From positions 26,063,391-26,127,390 of the forward strand of contig CM055107.1 in the NCBI GenBank assembly GCA_029204225.1: 64,000 nt of DNA, written 5' to 3'. How positions within the stretch are numbered: the first letter of the stretch is position 1; every line of letters begins with the position of its first letter. The notes under the pieces were generated by a model. It made no database searches, had not been told where the DNA came from, and saw nothing but the letters and a program-made list of their open reading frames with translations. This DNA is from Diphasiastrum complanatum (lineage: Eukaryota > Streptophyta > Lycopodiopsida > Lycopodiales > Lycopodiaceae). Made by a program: the position numbers and the translations under genes. This document shows positions 1 through 12,217 of the stretch, one piece after another.

Positions 1-72
1 TTGAGTGGTAATGTGCTTTTGAAATCTATAAATAGATTGAACTCTTAAAATTATTCTATTTCGAAGGTTATA

Positions 73-802
73 ATGGAGTATTTACTTGTGATATAGGACA
101 TGATGAATATAGTAAGTGGTGTTGAGAAAAGACATCAAGGAGCACAAGAAGGAGCAGGATTTAATAGGAGAGCTAGGCAAGCTCTACACATCATCAAGAT
201 GAATGTGTCTATGATCTTCTCAAGGAGTTGAGAGTTTATACTACAAAAAAGTAGGCTTGGGACGCATTGCAAGGTATTTATGAGTCTAATATTACCTCAA
301 GGTTTCTTACATTGAGGAGCCAAATCAATCAAAACTATTGACATGAAGGGGAATCGACAAATTCCTACATCATGAGGGTCAAGACGCTTAATGGTGAGCT
401 TGAGGACATTGGAGATGCAATCAAAGAGGGAGAACTTGTTTAGATCCTCCTAAATGAATTTAGAAGTGGTAATGAGAACCTAGTCCAAACTATTTCCATT
501 CCAAAGGATCTACCATCTTTGGAGAGCTTGTAAGGAGTTCAAGTTTCGAAAGAGCACAAGAAGGAGGATCTACCCTCATTAAGCAAGATGAGGGGGAAGT
601 CTTCATCAAAGGAAAAGGGAAAATAAAAATAAAAAGTGAATAGAAATTAAAACTTTAGATTCAAGAACTAAGGCAATACATCTTTACCATTTATCTTTGA
701 AGACAAGAAAGACAAATCAAAGGTTAAGTGCTTCTATTGCAAGAAGTTTGGTCACTATGCAAGTGAATTCTTCAAGAGAAAAATGAATCAAGCGAATGAT
801 GG
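73..802 (+). pseudogene. Copia gag remnant with zinc knuckle
   Basis: The + strand reads as a decayed Ty1/copia Gag (nucleocapsid precursor). It has the motif MNIVSGVE near the start, then ALHIIKMNV, EAWDALQGIYES, TSRFLTLRSQI and SYIMRVKTLNGEL, the usual order of the UBN2-type gag domain. A zinc knuckle CFYCKKFGHYASEF at about 729-771 keeps C-x2-C-x4-H, but the last Cys is Phe. Several stops and frameshifts interrupt it. It ends abruptly near 802, just before an LTR in the opposite orientation, so protease, integrase and RT are missing. It is clearly related to the gags at 6760 and 13740. Confidence 0.75.
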
Positions 803-852
803 TAAGCAAAGTGGGTAGAGAGAGAATGAGTCCAAAACACCAGAATCTCAAT

Positions 853-1295
853 ATTCACAATATGGCAAAACATGCCAAGGTTTTCCTACATCAAAGTGGC
901 TCGAGTTCCTACAGTGGGGTTGCATGGAAAGTCTACTTAATTGAGTTAACTCAACTACCAAGGATCCACATGTGTAACTATTTGCATGCATGGATATTGC
1001 ATGTACTGCATGTCACCTCTCAAAATTTCCTAGACATGTGTAGATCATAAAAACCACTTTGCATGTTGCATGCACTGATTGCATGTGGCTTGCATGCACA
1101 CTAGATGACATTGCATGTAAACTGAACTTTTGCATGACATCAAATTTGAATCTACCTAACTCAAACTTGACCTATTCTAGAAGGCTATGTGCTCAATTCA
1201 CATACCTTTATGTACAATAAAATTTACAAATGGAAATAACATGGTCATGGCCCCTAAACTCGAGATAGGAAGATATTATTTTACTAATTTTCACA
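853..1295 (-). repeat. 3' LTR of minus-strand copia, rich in TGCATG
   Basis: This LTR lies directly beyond the RNase H end of the minus-strand copia. On the minus strand a purine-rich tract (1296-1308) is followed by TGTGAAAATTAG, the expected polypurine tract and LTR start. The same sequence occurs inverted at 7552-7989. It contains about ten TGCATG/CATGCA hexamers between 980 and 1130. The outer end near 853 is set only by where similarity to the other copy stops. Confidence 0.7.
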
Positions 1296-2930
1296 CTCCT
1301 CCTTAAAATATATGTTTCTATCAAACATAGACTTTGAAATTAGGCCAAGGTTAGACCTCATCTTGATAAAGACATTCTTGAGCAATGGCTTGGTGAGAAG
1401 ATCTGCAACATAGTTTGAAGATCCAACATGCTCCAATAAGATTGCTACCTCGATGTGTTTGCTCCTTGCATGGAACACAAGATTATTTGCAAGAGCCTGA
1501 GCTAAAATATTATCATTCTTGATAATTGGAAGGTCTTCATCTCCATAACACTTTAGCTCCAAAAGTAGCCTTTTGATCCATAAAACTTCCTTTGTTGTGG
1601 TTGCAAGAGATCTGTACTTAGCTTCACATGATGATAAGGATATAGTTGCTTGCTTCTTTGATAGCCAAGAAACTAAGGTCCCTCCAAGAAAAATTGTGTA
1701 AGCACTTGTGGATTTTCTATCCCACCTATCTCCTGCAAAATTTGAATCTAAAAAAGCAACCAAAGTCAGATCTTCTCCTTTGTAGATTAATCCATAGTCT
1801 AAGGTAGAAGATATATACCTCAAGATTCTTTTAGCCAACTTCCAGTGATATATCTTTGGATCCTGCATGTGTTGACTTAGCTTATGCACACTAAAGCTTA
1901 GATGAGGCCTAGTCACTGTTAACCATATAAGTGAGCCAATACGACTCCTATAAAGAGTGACGTCCTCAAAGAATTTTTCATCATCTTTCATAGGAACTTT
2001 TACAATGTGCTCCATTGGTGTATCTATGCCTTTACAGTTTTCCATTTGGAATTTCTTGAGCATGGAAAGTGCATATCTACTTTGACTTATAAAGGCATGA
2101 CCTTTCCAAAAGTCAATCTCAAGGCCTAAAATATAGTGAAGAACTCCTAAGTCCTGCATCTTAAACTCACTACCAAGTGCATGCTTAGTTTCTTCAACTA
2201 GCTTCTCATTTCACAAAGAATGATACTATCTACATAGATGAGAAGAATAACTACAAAGTTATTTACAAACTTATAATATAGAGAGGGGTCATATTCACTA
2301 AGACAAAATCCAAGTGATATGAGATAGGAGTTGAGCCTTGCATACTAAGACCTTGGTGCTTGTTTTAGTCCATAGAGACTTTTGAACAAAAGACAAACTT
2401 TTGATTCTTCACCTTCTTTCACAAAACCGGGAGGTTGCTCCATGTAAATCTCCTCCTCAAGGTAACCACTGAGAAAGGCATTCGAAACATCAAGCTGAAA
2501 CATTCTCCAATTGTGAAAACATGCAAGAGATATGAGTATTCTGATTGTTACCATTTTTGCAACTGGTGCAAAGGTGCCTTCATAGTCAAGACCTTTGATT
2601 TGAGAATAGCCTTTGGCACAAAGTCTTGCTTTATATTTATTCATAGATCCATCATTATTATACTTGATTCTGAAAACCCACTTACATCCAATCACATGCA
2701 TGTTGTTTGGTGGCTCCACAAGCTCCCATGTGTTGTTTGACATCAAGGCTTCAAACTCTTGGGTTATTGCTTCAACCCATATCTTGGATTGAAGTGCTTC
2801 TTGGACATCTTTAAGCTCTTCATCTGATATGAAGAGTGCATGATAGGAATTTCACCTTCCACTTGCCTTCCTTCCTCATCATATGTGAGCCTCCTTGCAG
2901 CATCAATATTGACGATAGTATAAAATTCAA
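1284..2930 (-). pseudogene. Copia reverse transcriptase-RNase H remnant
   Basis: The 3' half of a copia polyprotein. RT begins near 2750 with NNTWELVEPP, CKWVFRIKYN, YKARLCAKGYSQ and QLDVSNAFLSG, and reaches SLYGLKQAP near 2350. After a frameshift the catalytic box reads YVDS in place of the usual YVDD (about 2225-2250), so the enzyme should be dead. RNase H at 2159-1284 has LDSNFAGD, SSCEAKY and VADLLTKPL, the expected acidic positions. Gag, protease and integrase are absent: upstream of about 2930 the sequence switches to a Ty3 integrase fragment. Its 3' LTR is at 853-1295. Confidence 0.85.
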
Positions 2931-2934
2931 CCTG

Positions 2935-3540
2935 TCACGAATAATATTTCTTAAGATGAGATCTATTGACTCTGGAAGGTTGTAGATTTCCTTCCAAGTC
3001 CGCTAGTTGTATTGATTTGTTATCAAAAACTTCGATGACTTTGTAAGGACCCATCCATCTGGTATATAGTTTACCAAGAAACTTAATGTGCCAATTATCA
3101 TTCAATAGAGCATAGTCGTCTTCTTTGAGTACAACCTCCTTCATTGCCGAGTCCAACAAATTCTTTTGATTTGCTTGAATGACTTTGGTCTCTTCAATCG
3201 ATGCTTTCCTATCTTCTTCTAATTTGTCGAGAATTTGAAGTCAATGTTGTAAATTATCTTTCATGGACAACTTTTCTTGAACTTCAATTCGATAACTTGG
3301 AACTTCAAATTCTATAGGTAGAATCAGATATATACCACATACCAAATAGAATGGTGTTCTCTTTGTTGTTATCTTCTCTGTATTGCAATAAGCCCACAAA
3401 ACAGAGGGTAATTTTTTATCCCAGTCTTATTCAAGATTTTACAATGTATACACTTCGCTCATTTTGTCAGACCATTTTCTTTAGAATTGTAAGGCGTGGT
3501 CTTCCAATGTTTGATCATAAAATGGCCTATTAGGATCTGA
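2935..3540 (-). pseudogene. Ty3-type integrase C-terminal fragment
   Basis: On the minus strand, WAYCNTEKITTKRTPFYLV (about 3400-3340) matches the conserved block after the integrase core of Ty3 elements. It is followed by a coiled region and then WMGPYKVIEVF, IQLADLEGN and SRVNRSHLKKYY (3060-2935), the barrel-like integrase C-terminal module. Stops and frameshifts break it. It ends at the junction with the copia RT at about 2930 and has no RT or LTR of its own nearby, so it is a stranded fragment. Confidence 0.75.
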
Positions 3541-5084
<1,544 letters not shown>

Positions 5085-5953
5085 TTATAACAAGTACATC
5101 CAATCTTCCCAATCATTTTCTTCATTAATTAGCAATACATTCCACCCCGTAGAGGTAGAAATAGGAATAGCGCCAATCCCTTTGAGTGCACACTCACCAC
5201 CATTGGCCTTGTAGATCACCCTCTTGTCATCTCCACATGCCAACAAAGAATTGAAGTAATCTTTGTGAAAAGTCATGTGTGAACTTGCTCCACTATCAAT
5301 CCACCATGGATCTAGATATCCATCGTTAGCAAGCATACATGAAGACATCACAAAGGCATCATCATTTGCATCTTGAACATCCAAACCATTCTCATCAAGA
5401 GTAAGATTACCTTGCTTGTCTCCTTGATCTATCTTCTTCTTGTAGAACTCACTTGCAAAGTGTCCTTTGATGTCACAATAGAAGCACTTAAGCTTTGATC
5501 TATCCTACTTTTTGCCACTTGAAGAAGCATCCACTTGATCTTGCCCTTTAGGCCACTTACTTTTGCTTTTGCCCTTTGTGAACATAGCCTCCTCTTGAAG
5601 TGTTGATGTAGAGCCACATCTTGCTTGAAGCCTATATTCTTCATTGATCAAGGTCTCTCGAAGATCCATCAAGCTTGGAAAAGTCTTTTAAATAGCTAAA
5701 CTTTGAACTTAGCATGAGCATTCAACAATCCATTTAGAATAACTTGAACAACCTCTCCTTCCTTAATGCTCTCATCAATGCAAGCCAGCTCATCATTCAA
5801 TGCTTTAATCCTCAAAATAAAAGTACTTGGACTTTCTTCATTCTTTTGAAAACAAGAAAAGATTTGCCTTCTTAGAGTCAACACTCTAGAAGTAGACTTG
5901 GACTCATAAAGCTTCTTCAATGAATGTTCTATTAGAGTTTGCATCTCATTCAT
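5085..5953 (-). pseudogene. Copia gag-protease fragment
   Basis: The minus strand gives Gag motifs LIEHSLKKLYESKSTSRVL and ILRIKALNDELACIDESIK (5953-5700). A zinc knuckle CFYCDIKGHFASEF follows in another frame (about 5490-5440, last Cys replaced by Phe). The protease start WWIDSGASSHMTFHKD is at about 5310-5270, with the catalytic D-S-G triplet intact. Frame changes fall between these parts, and the sequence ends near 5085 without integrase. The gag N-terminus is cut by the LTR end at about 5957. Confidence 0.8.
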
Positions 5954-5956
5954 AGA

Positions 5957-6060
5957 GTAGATGCTGATTTTTCTATATTGGTAGGATTGTTGATTTGTTT
6001 TATTTCTAACCCAAGATCAGTTTATGGATTTGGATAATCAATGATCTAAATTCTTTCACA
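5957..6060 (+). repeat. Truncated 5' LTR end (+)
   Basis: The sequence ends in TTCTTTCACA and is followed at once by a tRNA-iMet-type primer-binding site, so it is the 3' end of a plus-strand 5' LTR. The left part is missing, cut off by the minus-strand gag at 5953. Confidence 0.6.
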
Positions 6061-6075
6061 TGGTATCAGAGCTTG
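6061..6075 (+). promoter_or_regulatory. Primer-binding site, tRNA-iMet type
   Basis: TGGTATCAGAGC is the standard copia minus-strand primer site complementary to the 3' end of initiator tRNA-Met. It directly follows a TTCACA LTR end and precedes the gag at 6760. Confidence 0.85.
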
Positions 6076-6096
6076 TACAAGTGTTTGTGGTGACCT

Positions 6097-6197
6097 AGTT
6101 TTGGCAATTAGGCAAACTGCTATTTTCAAAGACAATGGCCCTTCAGATCTGTAGTGCCTTGCCTTTGAGAATAGCAGTTTGCCTAATTGCCAAAACT
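6097..6197. other. Long foldback hairpin in copia leader
   Basis: Arms 6097-6131 and 6163-6197 are 35 nt each and pair with one mismatch; the left arm begins AGTTTTGGCAATTAGGCAAA. Inside, CAAT-GGC against GCC-TTG extends the stem with one mismatch and one bulge, leaving a loop of about 16 nt. The shape resembles a plant miRNA precursor or a small foldback transposon. It lies 21 nt after the primer-binding site, in what would be the untranslated leader of a copia transcript. Confidence 0.8.
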
Positions 6198-6759
6198 TTC
6201 AGGTTTTGAAGGAGGAAACCATATCTATCAATGATCTAGTAAAGATATCAAGGCTAGAGCATGCTAGAGAGGATTCTACACCAAAATTGAGTTTCTTGTA
6301 TTTGTAGATCAAAATCCTATATAGGTTTATAAACTTGATCAATTCCAATTTTTGAATTTACATACTAGATTTGGCCAATTTTTGGATCATTGGATTAGCC
6401 TAAGTGGTGGCTAATAGATTGCATATCAGATTTTTAGCATTTGCATGTAGATTTGGAATAATCAATTTTTTGTGATTTTGTCAAAACTCTAATTTTGATT
6501 GAATCTCTAGATAGTGAGATTGCTAATCTTCATTTGAGTGTGTTTCAATCTTAGGAAGTGGCAAGAGTCATTAGATTGAGGATAGATCATAGATTGATCA
6601 AGATTTCATGATTCTATGTGTTGATTTGCTTGGTATGAGTGTTAGAAGAGAATTGAGTTTTCAAATCTTTATGATTTCTTTTGAAAACATTTGTCGTTGT
6701 TAAAAAGAGTGCTTTGTGCATTAAAATAGGTTGAAAGAGAAGATCTAGTCATTGCCTAC

Positions 6760-7035
6760 ATGGCAACATCAAGTGGAGTCATGTTGGAAGCCAATGATAG
6801 GATTACCTCAAGTAATTATTCATTGTGAAAAGTGAGGATGGAATCACTTCTTGGGATGAATGATGTTTTGGATATTGTTGTAGGTTTGGAGGAGAGACCA
6901 ACAACACAACAAGATCAAATGAGGTATGACAAGAGGGCCAAAAGGGCTCTATGCGTTATCAAGATGAATGTTACCAATGAGCTTCTCAAGGAAGTTGGCA
7001 AGTGTACTTCATCAAGTGATGCAAAAATAGCAAAT
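6760..7035 (+). pseudogene. Copia gag N-terminal fragment
   Basis: It starts with ATG at 6760 about 700 nt after the primer-binding site, a normal copia leader length. Motifs are ANDRITSSNYS, VRMESLLGMNDVLDIV, RAKRALCVIKMNVTNELLKE, collinear with the gag at 13740. A TGA near 6826 replaces the Trp codon of the expected YxxW motif. Similarity ends near 7035, where the sequence turns into the repeat flank also seen at 47140-47247. Confidence 0.75.
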
Positions 7036-7551
7036 ATAGATCATGTTACACATAGAATTGCAAGCAATCACAAGTATAGAGCACCAATGGATAGTAAAAC
7101 CCAAGAGAACCATGTATAAGCATGAAATGAGATAGAGAAGAGAGAAAATATGTCTCTTCATGAGTTACATCCTTTTATAATAGGTCTGAACCCTATTTGG
7201 CCACTTGGCTTTCCCTCCAAAATGTAAATCCTAATATTTTTGGGTCTAGATTCAATGTACCCAACATTTAAATTTGAATCTACTCAAACTCGACTTCTAA
7301 CTTTTCCACACTTTCCAAAAGTGTTTATTCAAATGAAATTTAAACTAATGAACTTTGAAAACTCAAACTCTAAGTCTAATATAAAGTTGGCCTCAATTTG
7401 CCAAATATAAAAATGTAGCAAATATGACTAAACTAGTTGAATCGTTCACATATAGTGCTTTCATCTTGACTTCTTTGACTTGTCCCTCGACTTCTTCGAT
7501 CCTAAGGACAAACATTTCCACATTCAATCTAGGCAAGAGTTGAGCCTTCTC
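7036..7551. repeat. Repeat flank shared with 47140-47247, then AT-rich spacer
   Basis: CCAAGAGAACCATGTATAAG followed by CATGAAATGAGA at about 7098-7132 recurs at about 47206-47246, where it leads into a GA tract. Here the tract is only a few interrupted GA units. The remainder (7140-7551) has no gene. TCCCTCGACTTCTTCGATCC near 7483 resembles 45510, another non-autonomous element remnant. Confidence 0.5.
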
Positions 7552-7989
7552 TGTGAAGATTAGTAAAATAATATCTTCCTATCTCAAGTTTTGGGGCCAT
7601 GACCATGTTATTTCCATTTGTAAACTTTATTGTACATAAAGGTATGTGAATTGAGCACATAGCCGTCTAGAATAGGTTGAGTTTGAGTTAGGTAGATTCA
7701 AATTTGATGTCATGCAAAAGTTCAATTTACATGCAATGTCATTTAGTGTACATGCAAGCCACATGCAATAAGTGCATGCAACATGCAAAGTGGTTTTTAT
7801 GATCTACACATGTATAGGCAATTTTGAGAGGTGACATGCAGTACATGCAATATCCATGCATGCAATTATACATGTGGATCCTTGCCAGTTGAGTTAACTC
7901 AATTAAGTGGACTTTCCATGCAACTCCACTGTAGGAACTCGAGCCACTTTGATGTAGGGAAATCTTGGCATGTTTTGCCATATTGTGAA
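7552..7989 (+). repeat. LTR copy inverted relative to 853-1295, CATGCA-rich
   Basis: It begins TGTGAAGATTAG and runs to TATTGTGAA, matching the reverse complement of 853-1295 over about 440 bp. Ten CATGCA hexamers fall between about 7710 and 7865. It abuts the LTR of the next element at 7990 and has no coding region of its own beside it. It may be a solo or truncated LTR. Confidence 0.7.
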
Positions 7990-8859
7990 TGTGCAAAAAG
8001 TACAAAAAGGACCAAGAGTGGATCCTAATCTGATCCTCAAGAGGGATTGGTTGTCAGATTACTTGATCTATCAATCTACTTCAGATTAAGATGAATCTAG
8101 ATCAATTCTAGACACAAAATCCTAACAAGAACAATCATTAATTGAAGATACGTGTACTTTATGGTTTCACACATGTGAAACACTGTCTGAGTACGAACTC
8201 CAACTTGAAAATCAAGTACACATTGATAGAACCTCAAAACAATCAAAACAAATGTAGACAAATGGAGAGAATCACTCAAAATTGCTTCCAAAACCAAGAT
8301 TGGTGTCTCACATGATTATGGCCAAATGTGGCTCTATATATACAATAAGTGGGAGCTCGTGGTACTGATCATCCCTCTGATCCCACATGTGTGAAGGTGC
8401 TTTGTCATATTTGGCTCATGCAATCATTAGATTGGTGCCATGTGTCATACCTCTAAAAAACTATTCATCATGCAAAACTAACACTTGGACAAAACCTTCT
8501 ATTTTGAGCACTTTTGGTCCATTTTCCTTCTATATGGAGATCTACTTGGAAAAGTCAAAATTCGTCTACTTCAGCTTATTCTACACATGTGAGCTGTCCT
8601 CTACACATGTGATATGACACCTAACCAAAGGATGTGGCTCGTGCAATCAATAGATTGATGCCATGTGTCATATGTCTAGAAAACTAGTTTTTGGCCTTTT
8701 TAGCCACTAGAACTTGAATTAAATCATATGTACAACCTATATGATTATGGTACATGACAAGTACACTATTTTTACACGTGGGAATAGGCTCCACGCATGT
8801 GTGTTTATCTATATACAAGATTTTTGGCCTCTACCAAGCTTATTTTTGCATTTTTCACA
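7990..8859 (-). repeat. 3' LTR of LARD-like element
   Basis: It matches 11071-11901 almost base for base apart from an insertion or deletion near 8400-8440. On the minus strand a TATA-like TATATATAG lies at about 8334-8344. CACATGTG-type palindromes occur at about 8170, 8385, 8584 and 8603, with CACGTG near 8784. Confidence 0.85.
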
Positions 8860-9176
8860 CTCCTCCTCAAAAATCTAGCTTGGTAAATCTAGCTTGATGG
8901 AAAATATGATGACCTTGAACTTGACTCCATGGGCTGAATTGGTCTTTGCTGGTTCAAAAGGTGTGAAGATCAGCCAATGAGCTTGATGTTGATCTGAAAT
9001 CACCATATCCATGATAGTGCTTCTTTGATGTTGACATCTTTGATGAACTTGAGAGCTTTGCACCATCCTAGCACCTCCAAAATTGATTCCTTCCGAATTT
9101 CATGTAGGTGCTTGACTTTGAGGCTTGTTCCTTCTTTATGTGCATGCTCCTCCATGAGAAAATAAAGATTTCTCTT

Positions 9177-9929
9177 TTATTTATTAGGATCACAAAGATC
9201 TAACATCATGTTACCACGATCTAGAGAATTAGTCTCATCCAAATTGGCAAGACTATGCATGCTATAATAACAAAGTGTTTGCAATATATCTTTACGCTTG
9301 TTTACCATGCTAATCTCATATCCAATGAGGTTAAATACTTCATTATGGAGATAAGTGTCTTTAGAAGATGATTCACTCACTCTCAAGAGTTTACAATTTG
9401 CCTTAATACAAATTTTCAAACTATGAGTGAACAAATCACTTTTGCTCTTGCATGACTCAAGAGCATACATTTGATGAAATAACCATTTGCTTTCTAATTG
9501 ATTTAAAGTCAATGTCAATCTCTTAAGAACATCATCTATGTTCTCAAGAGAGACTTCATACTCAACTGGTATGGCTTTACTCCAATTTTGAGATGCAATG
9601 ATATTACTAAAGCAAATCGATTTATCAAATGACATAAGAGAAAGGAAACACCTTTCCTTGGACTTGTCCTTCTTGTATTTGCATTTTGAACTTGAAGCTC
9701 CATCCTTCACCTCAGCCCCCTTACTTTGGTTCTCCTTGGATGGTCTGGTCTTCTTTTTGTAGCATCTTGAGAAAAAATATCCTCCCTTGCCACAAAGGTT
9801 GCACTCAGGATCCTTTCTTTCCTTCAATAGGATGCCACCTATTGATGCCATGTGAATAAAAACCTGTGATATGATTCTACAAATGTAATTTGTGACTTTC
9901 AAGAGACTAGATTTGAACGTCTTCAACAA
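9177..9929 (-). CDS. Gag-like zinc-knuckle ORF with unknown C-terminal domain, 250 aa
   Basis: An open frame in the non-autonomous element. Residues about 42-55 read CNLCGKGGYFFSRC, a zinc knuckle with Tyr where His is expected, followed by a Lys/Ser-rich linker typical of Gag. The rest (about 95-250) is a domain I do not recognise, with SQNWSKAIPVEYEVS, CKLLRVSESSSKDTYLHN and FNLIGYEISMVNKRKD. The domain recurs, broken, at 12822-12218 and in diverged form at 13380-12950. The start was chosen only as the first ATG in the frame; the real N-terminus may be elsewhere, and splicing is possible. I assign no function. Confidence 0.45.
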   Translation of the reverse strand: MLKTFKSSLLKVTNYICRIISQVFIHMASIGGILLKERKDPECNLCGKGGYFFSRCYKKKTRPSKENQSKGAEVKDGASSSKCKYKKDKSKERCFLSLMSFDKSICFSNIIASQNWSKAIPVEYEVSLENIDDVLKRLTLTLNQLESKWLFHQMYALESCKSKSDLFTHSLKICIKANCKLLRVSESSSKDTYLHNEVFNLIGYEISMVNKRKDILQTLCYYSMHSLANLDETNSLDRGNMMLDLCDPNK

Positions 9930-11058
9930 TCTAGAAGGATCTACAAAAGATCTAGCTCACAAACCTAAGAATCAGTCTTCACAGTAATGACTAGTCACTT
10001 GGAAACTTTGCTTTGATCACTAAGACAAAAGCACACAATCTTTGAATCAAATCACTAAAGAAATCAGATCCAATCTCCTATTGGACTCATCAAATACCAA
10101 TGACTCTTTCTTTTGAAAGTTGAAATGGATATGAAAAAGATTTGACTCCTAGATTTTCCTTTTCACTTGACTAGTTCTCTCAACACTTGAGATTCTTGAA
10201 CAAAAGATGGGTTTTGTTTCAAATACATGAAAATCAAACTTAATCACTTCTTTTGGACTCACTCTTGACCCAAATAATCTCATACTTGAGATTTAGAATG
10301 AATTTGATTTGATTTGACAACAAACTACACCACCAATTTTTCACAAAGCTTAAAAAATTAGACAACTAGAGATTCACAAAGATCTCAACCATGCATGAAT
10401 ACTCAAATATGGACGACTCCTCGTTCTAGACATCCAATGGGATCTCAAATTGACCCTCACACTCTCACAAAGAAAGTTGAATAGAACTAATTTGAGTTTC
10501 ATACATACTATGTCAATTTTTGCTCAATAAATTGATTCAATCACCCCTATTGGATTCCACCAATTACTCTACCTCTAAAGACTTGGAATGAAATTCAAAA
10601 TCAAAAGTTGTGATTTTTCTCAATAAGATATTGCGCTTCAAAGAGCTTTAGCAATTTCTCTCTTCAACCTCAACATACACTCAAAAAATCAGAGAAGATC
10701 AATTAGTGCACCTAATTCAATATTCAATTTTAATTTTTTGGCTGATCTAAATGAAGAACTAATCAAAGGATTAGATTTACTATAGAAAATGCTTGATTTT
10801 CCACCAAAAATCACTCAAATTGGATATGTGAGTCAAATTCTACAATTTTTTGAAATTTCTCAGTCAAAATTGGAGCTGTACGGCCTCACATGTGTGAAAA
10901 GGGTTCCTAGAGCCCACAACAAGATCTGGTCCAAAAATTTTGAGGATAGCTATCAAATCCAACTCGCTACACAAAATTTGACTAGTTTCCAAAAAACTGC
11001 TAATTTTGGCTTTGATTTGGATTAACCCTATCAATTTCAACAAAACCTCTTGTACTAG
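9930..11058 (-). other. 5' leader of LARD-like element, no clear ORF
   Basis: Between the primer-binding site and the zinc-knuckle ORF I see no convincing coding region. One CACATGTG palindrome lies near 10890, in TCACATGTGTGAA. The neighbouring stretch is similar to 45930-46015, the matching part of a related element. Confidence 0.5.
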
Positions 11059-11070
11059 GCTCTGATACCA
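11059..11070 (-). promoter_or_regulatory. Primer-binding site of LARD-like element
   Basis: The reverse complement reads TGGTATCAGAGC and touches the LTR at 11071, which fixes both the element's orientation and the LTR edge. Confidence 0.85.
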
Positions 11071-11901
11071 TGTGCAAAAAGTACAAGAAGGACCAAGAGT
11101 GGATCCTAATCTGATCCTCAAGAGGGATTGGTTGTCAGATTACTTGATCTATCAATCTACTTGAGATTAAGATCAATCTAGATCAATTCTAGACACAAAA
11201 TCCTAACAAGAACAATCATTAATTGAAGGTAAGTGTAATTTATGGTTTCACACATGTGAAACATTGTCTGAGTGCGGACTCCAACCTGAAAATCAAGTAC
11301 ACATTGATAGAACCTCAAAACAATCAAAACAAACGTAGACAAATGGAGAGAATCACTCAAAAATGCTTCCAAAACCAAGATTGGTGTCTCACATGATTAT
11401 GGCCAAATGTGGCTCTATATATACAATAAGTGGATGCTCGTGGTACTGATGATCCCTCTGATCCCACATGTGTGAAGGTGCTTTTTCATATGATGATTCA
11501 TCATGCAAAACTGACACTTGGACAAAACCTTCTATTTTGAGCACTTTTGGTCCATTTTCCTTCTATATGGAGATCTACTTGGAAATCTTCTAGAAGTCAA
11601 AATTCGTCCACTTCAGCTTATTCCACACATGTGAGATGTCCTCTACACATGTGATATGACACCTAACCAAAGGATGTGGCTCATGCAATCAATAGATTGA
11701 TGCCATGTGTCATATGTCTAGAAAACTAGTTTTTGGCCTTTTTAGCCACTAGAACTTGAATTAAATCATATGTACAACCTATATGATTATGGTACATGAC
11801 AAGTACACTATTTTTACACGTGGGAATAGGCTCCACGCATGTGTGTTTATCTATATACAAGATTTTTGGCCTCTACCAAGCTTATTTTTGCATTTTTCAA
11901 A
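11071..11901 (-). repeat. Shared middle LTR of LARD-like array
   Basis: It is the 5' LTR of the element to its left, because a primer-binding site adjoins it. It also serves as a 3' LTR for a second internal region to its right, because the same purine-rich tract and 3' internal sequence resume at 11902. CACATGTG palindromes lie near 11252, 11466, 11626 and 11644; minus-strand TATATATAG is near 11412-11421. Confidence 0.85.
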
Positions 11902-12217
11902 CTCGTCCTCAAAAATCTATCTTGGTAAATCTAGCTTGATGGAAAACATGATGACCTTGAACTTGACTCCATGGGCTGAATTGGTCTTTGCTGGTTCAAA
12001 AGGTGTGAAGATCAACCAATGAGCTTGATGTTGATCTGAAATCACCATATCCATGATAGTGCTTCTTTGATGTTGACATCTTTGATGAACTTGAGAGCTT
12101 TGCACCATCCTAGCACCTCCAAAATTGATTCCTTCCAAATTTCTTGTAGGTGCTTGACTATGAGCTTGCTCCTTCTTCATGTGCATGCTTCTCCATGAGA
12201 AAATAAAGATTTCTCTT

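Larger units (their letters stand above)
7990..11901 (-). mobile_element. Non-autonomous LTR element (LARD-like)
   Basis: Two direct repeats (7990-8859 and 11071-11901) bound a 2.2-kb internal region. Read on the minus strand: 5' LTR at 11901-11071, primer-binding site next to it (TGGTATCAGAGC, 11059-11070), internal region, purine-rich tract at about 8860-8872, 3' LTR at 8859-7990. LTR ends are TGTG...CACA. The only coding potential is the ORF at 9929-9177; there is no RT, RNase H or integrase. Such elements must borrow enzymes from an autonomous copia. A second partial internal region continues beyond the right LTR. Confidence 0.8.

Noticed and set aside
6061-6075. tRNA-Met-like sequence as a tRNA gene
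   Set aside because: Only the primer-binding complement (about 12 nt) is present, here and at the other LTR edges; no tRNA body, so these are primer sites.
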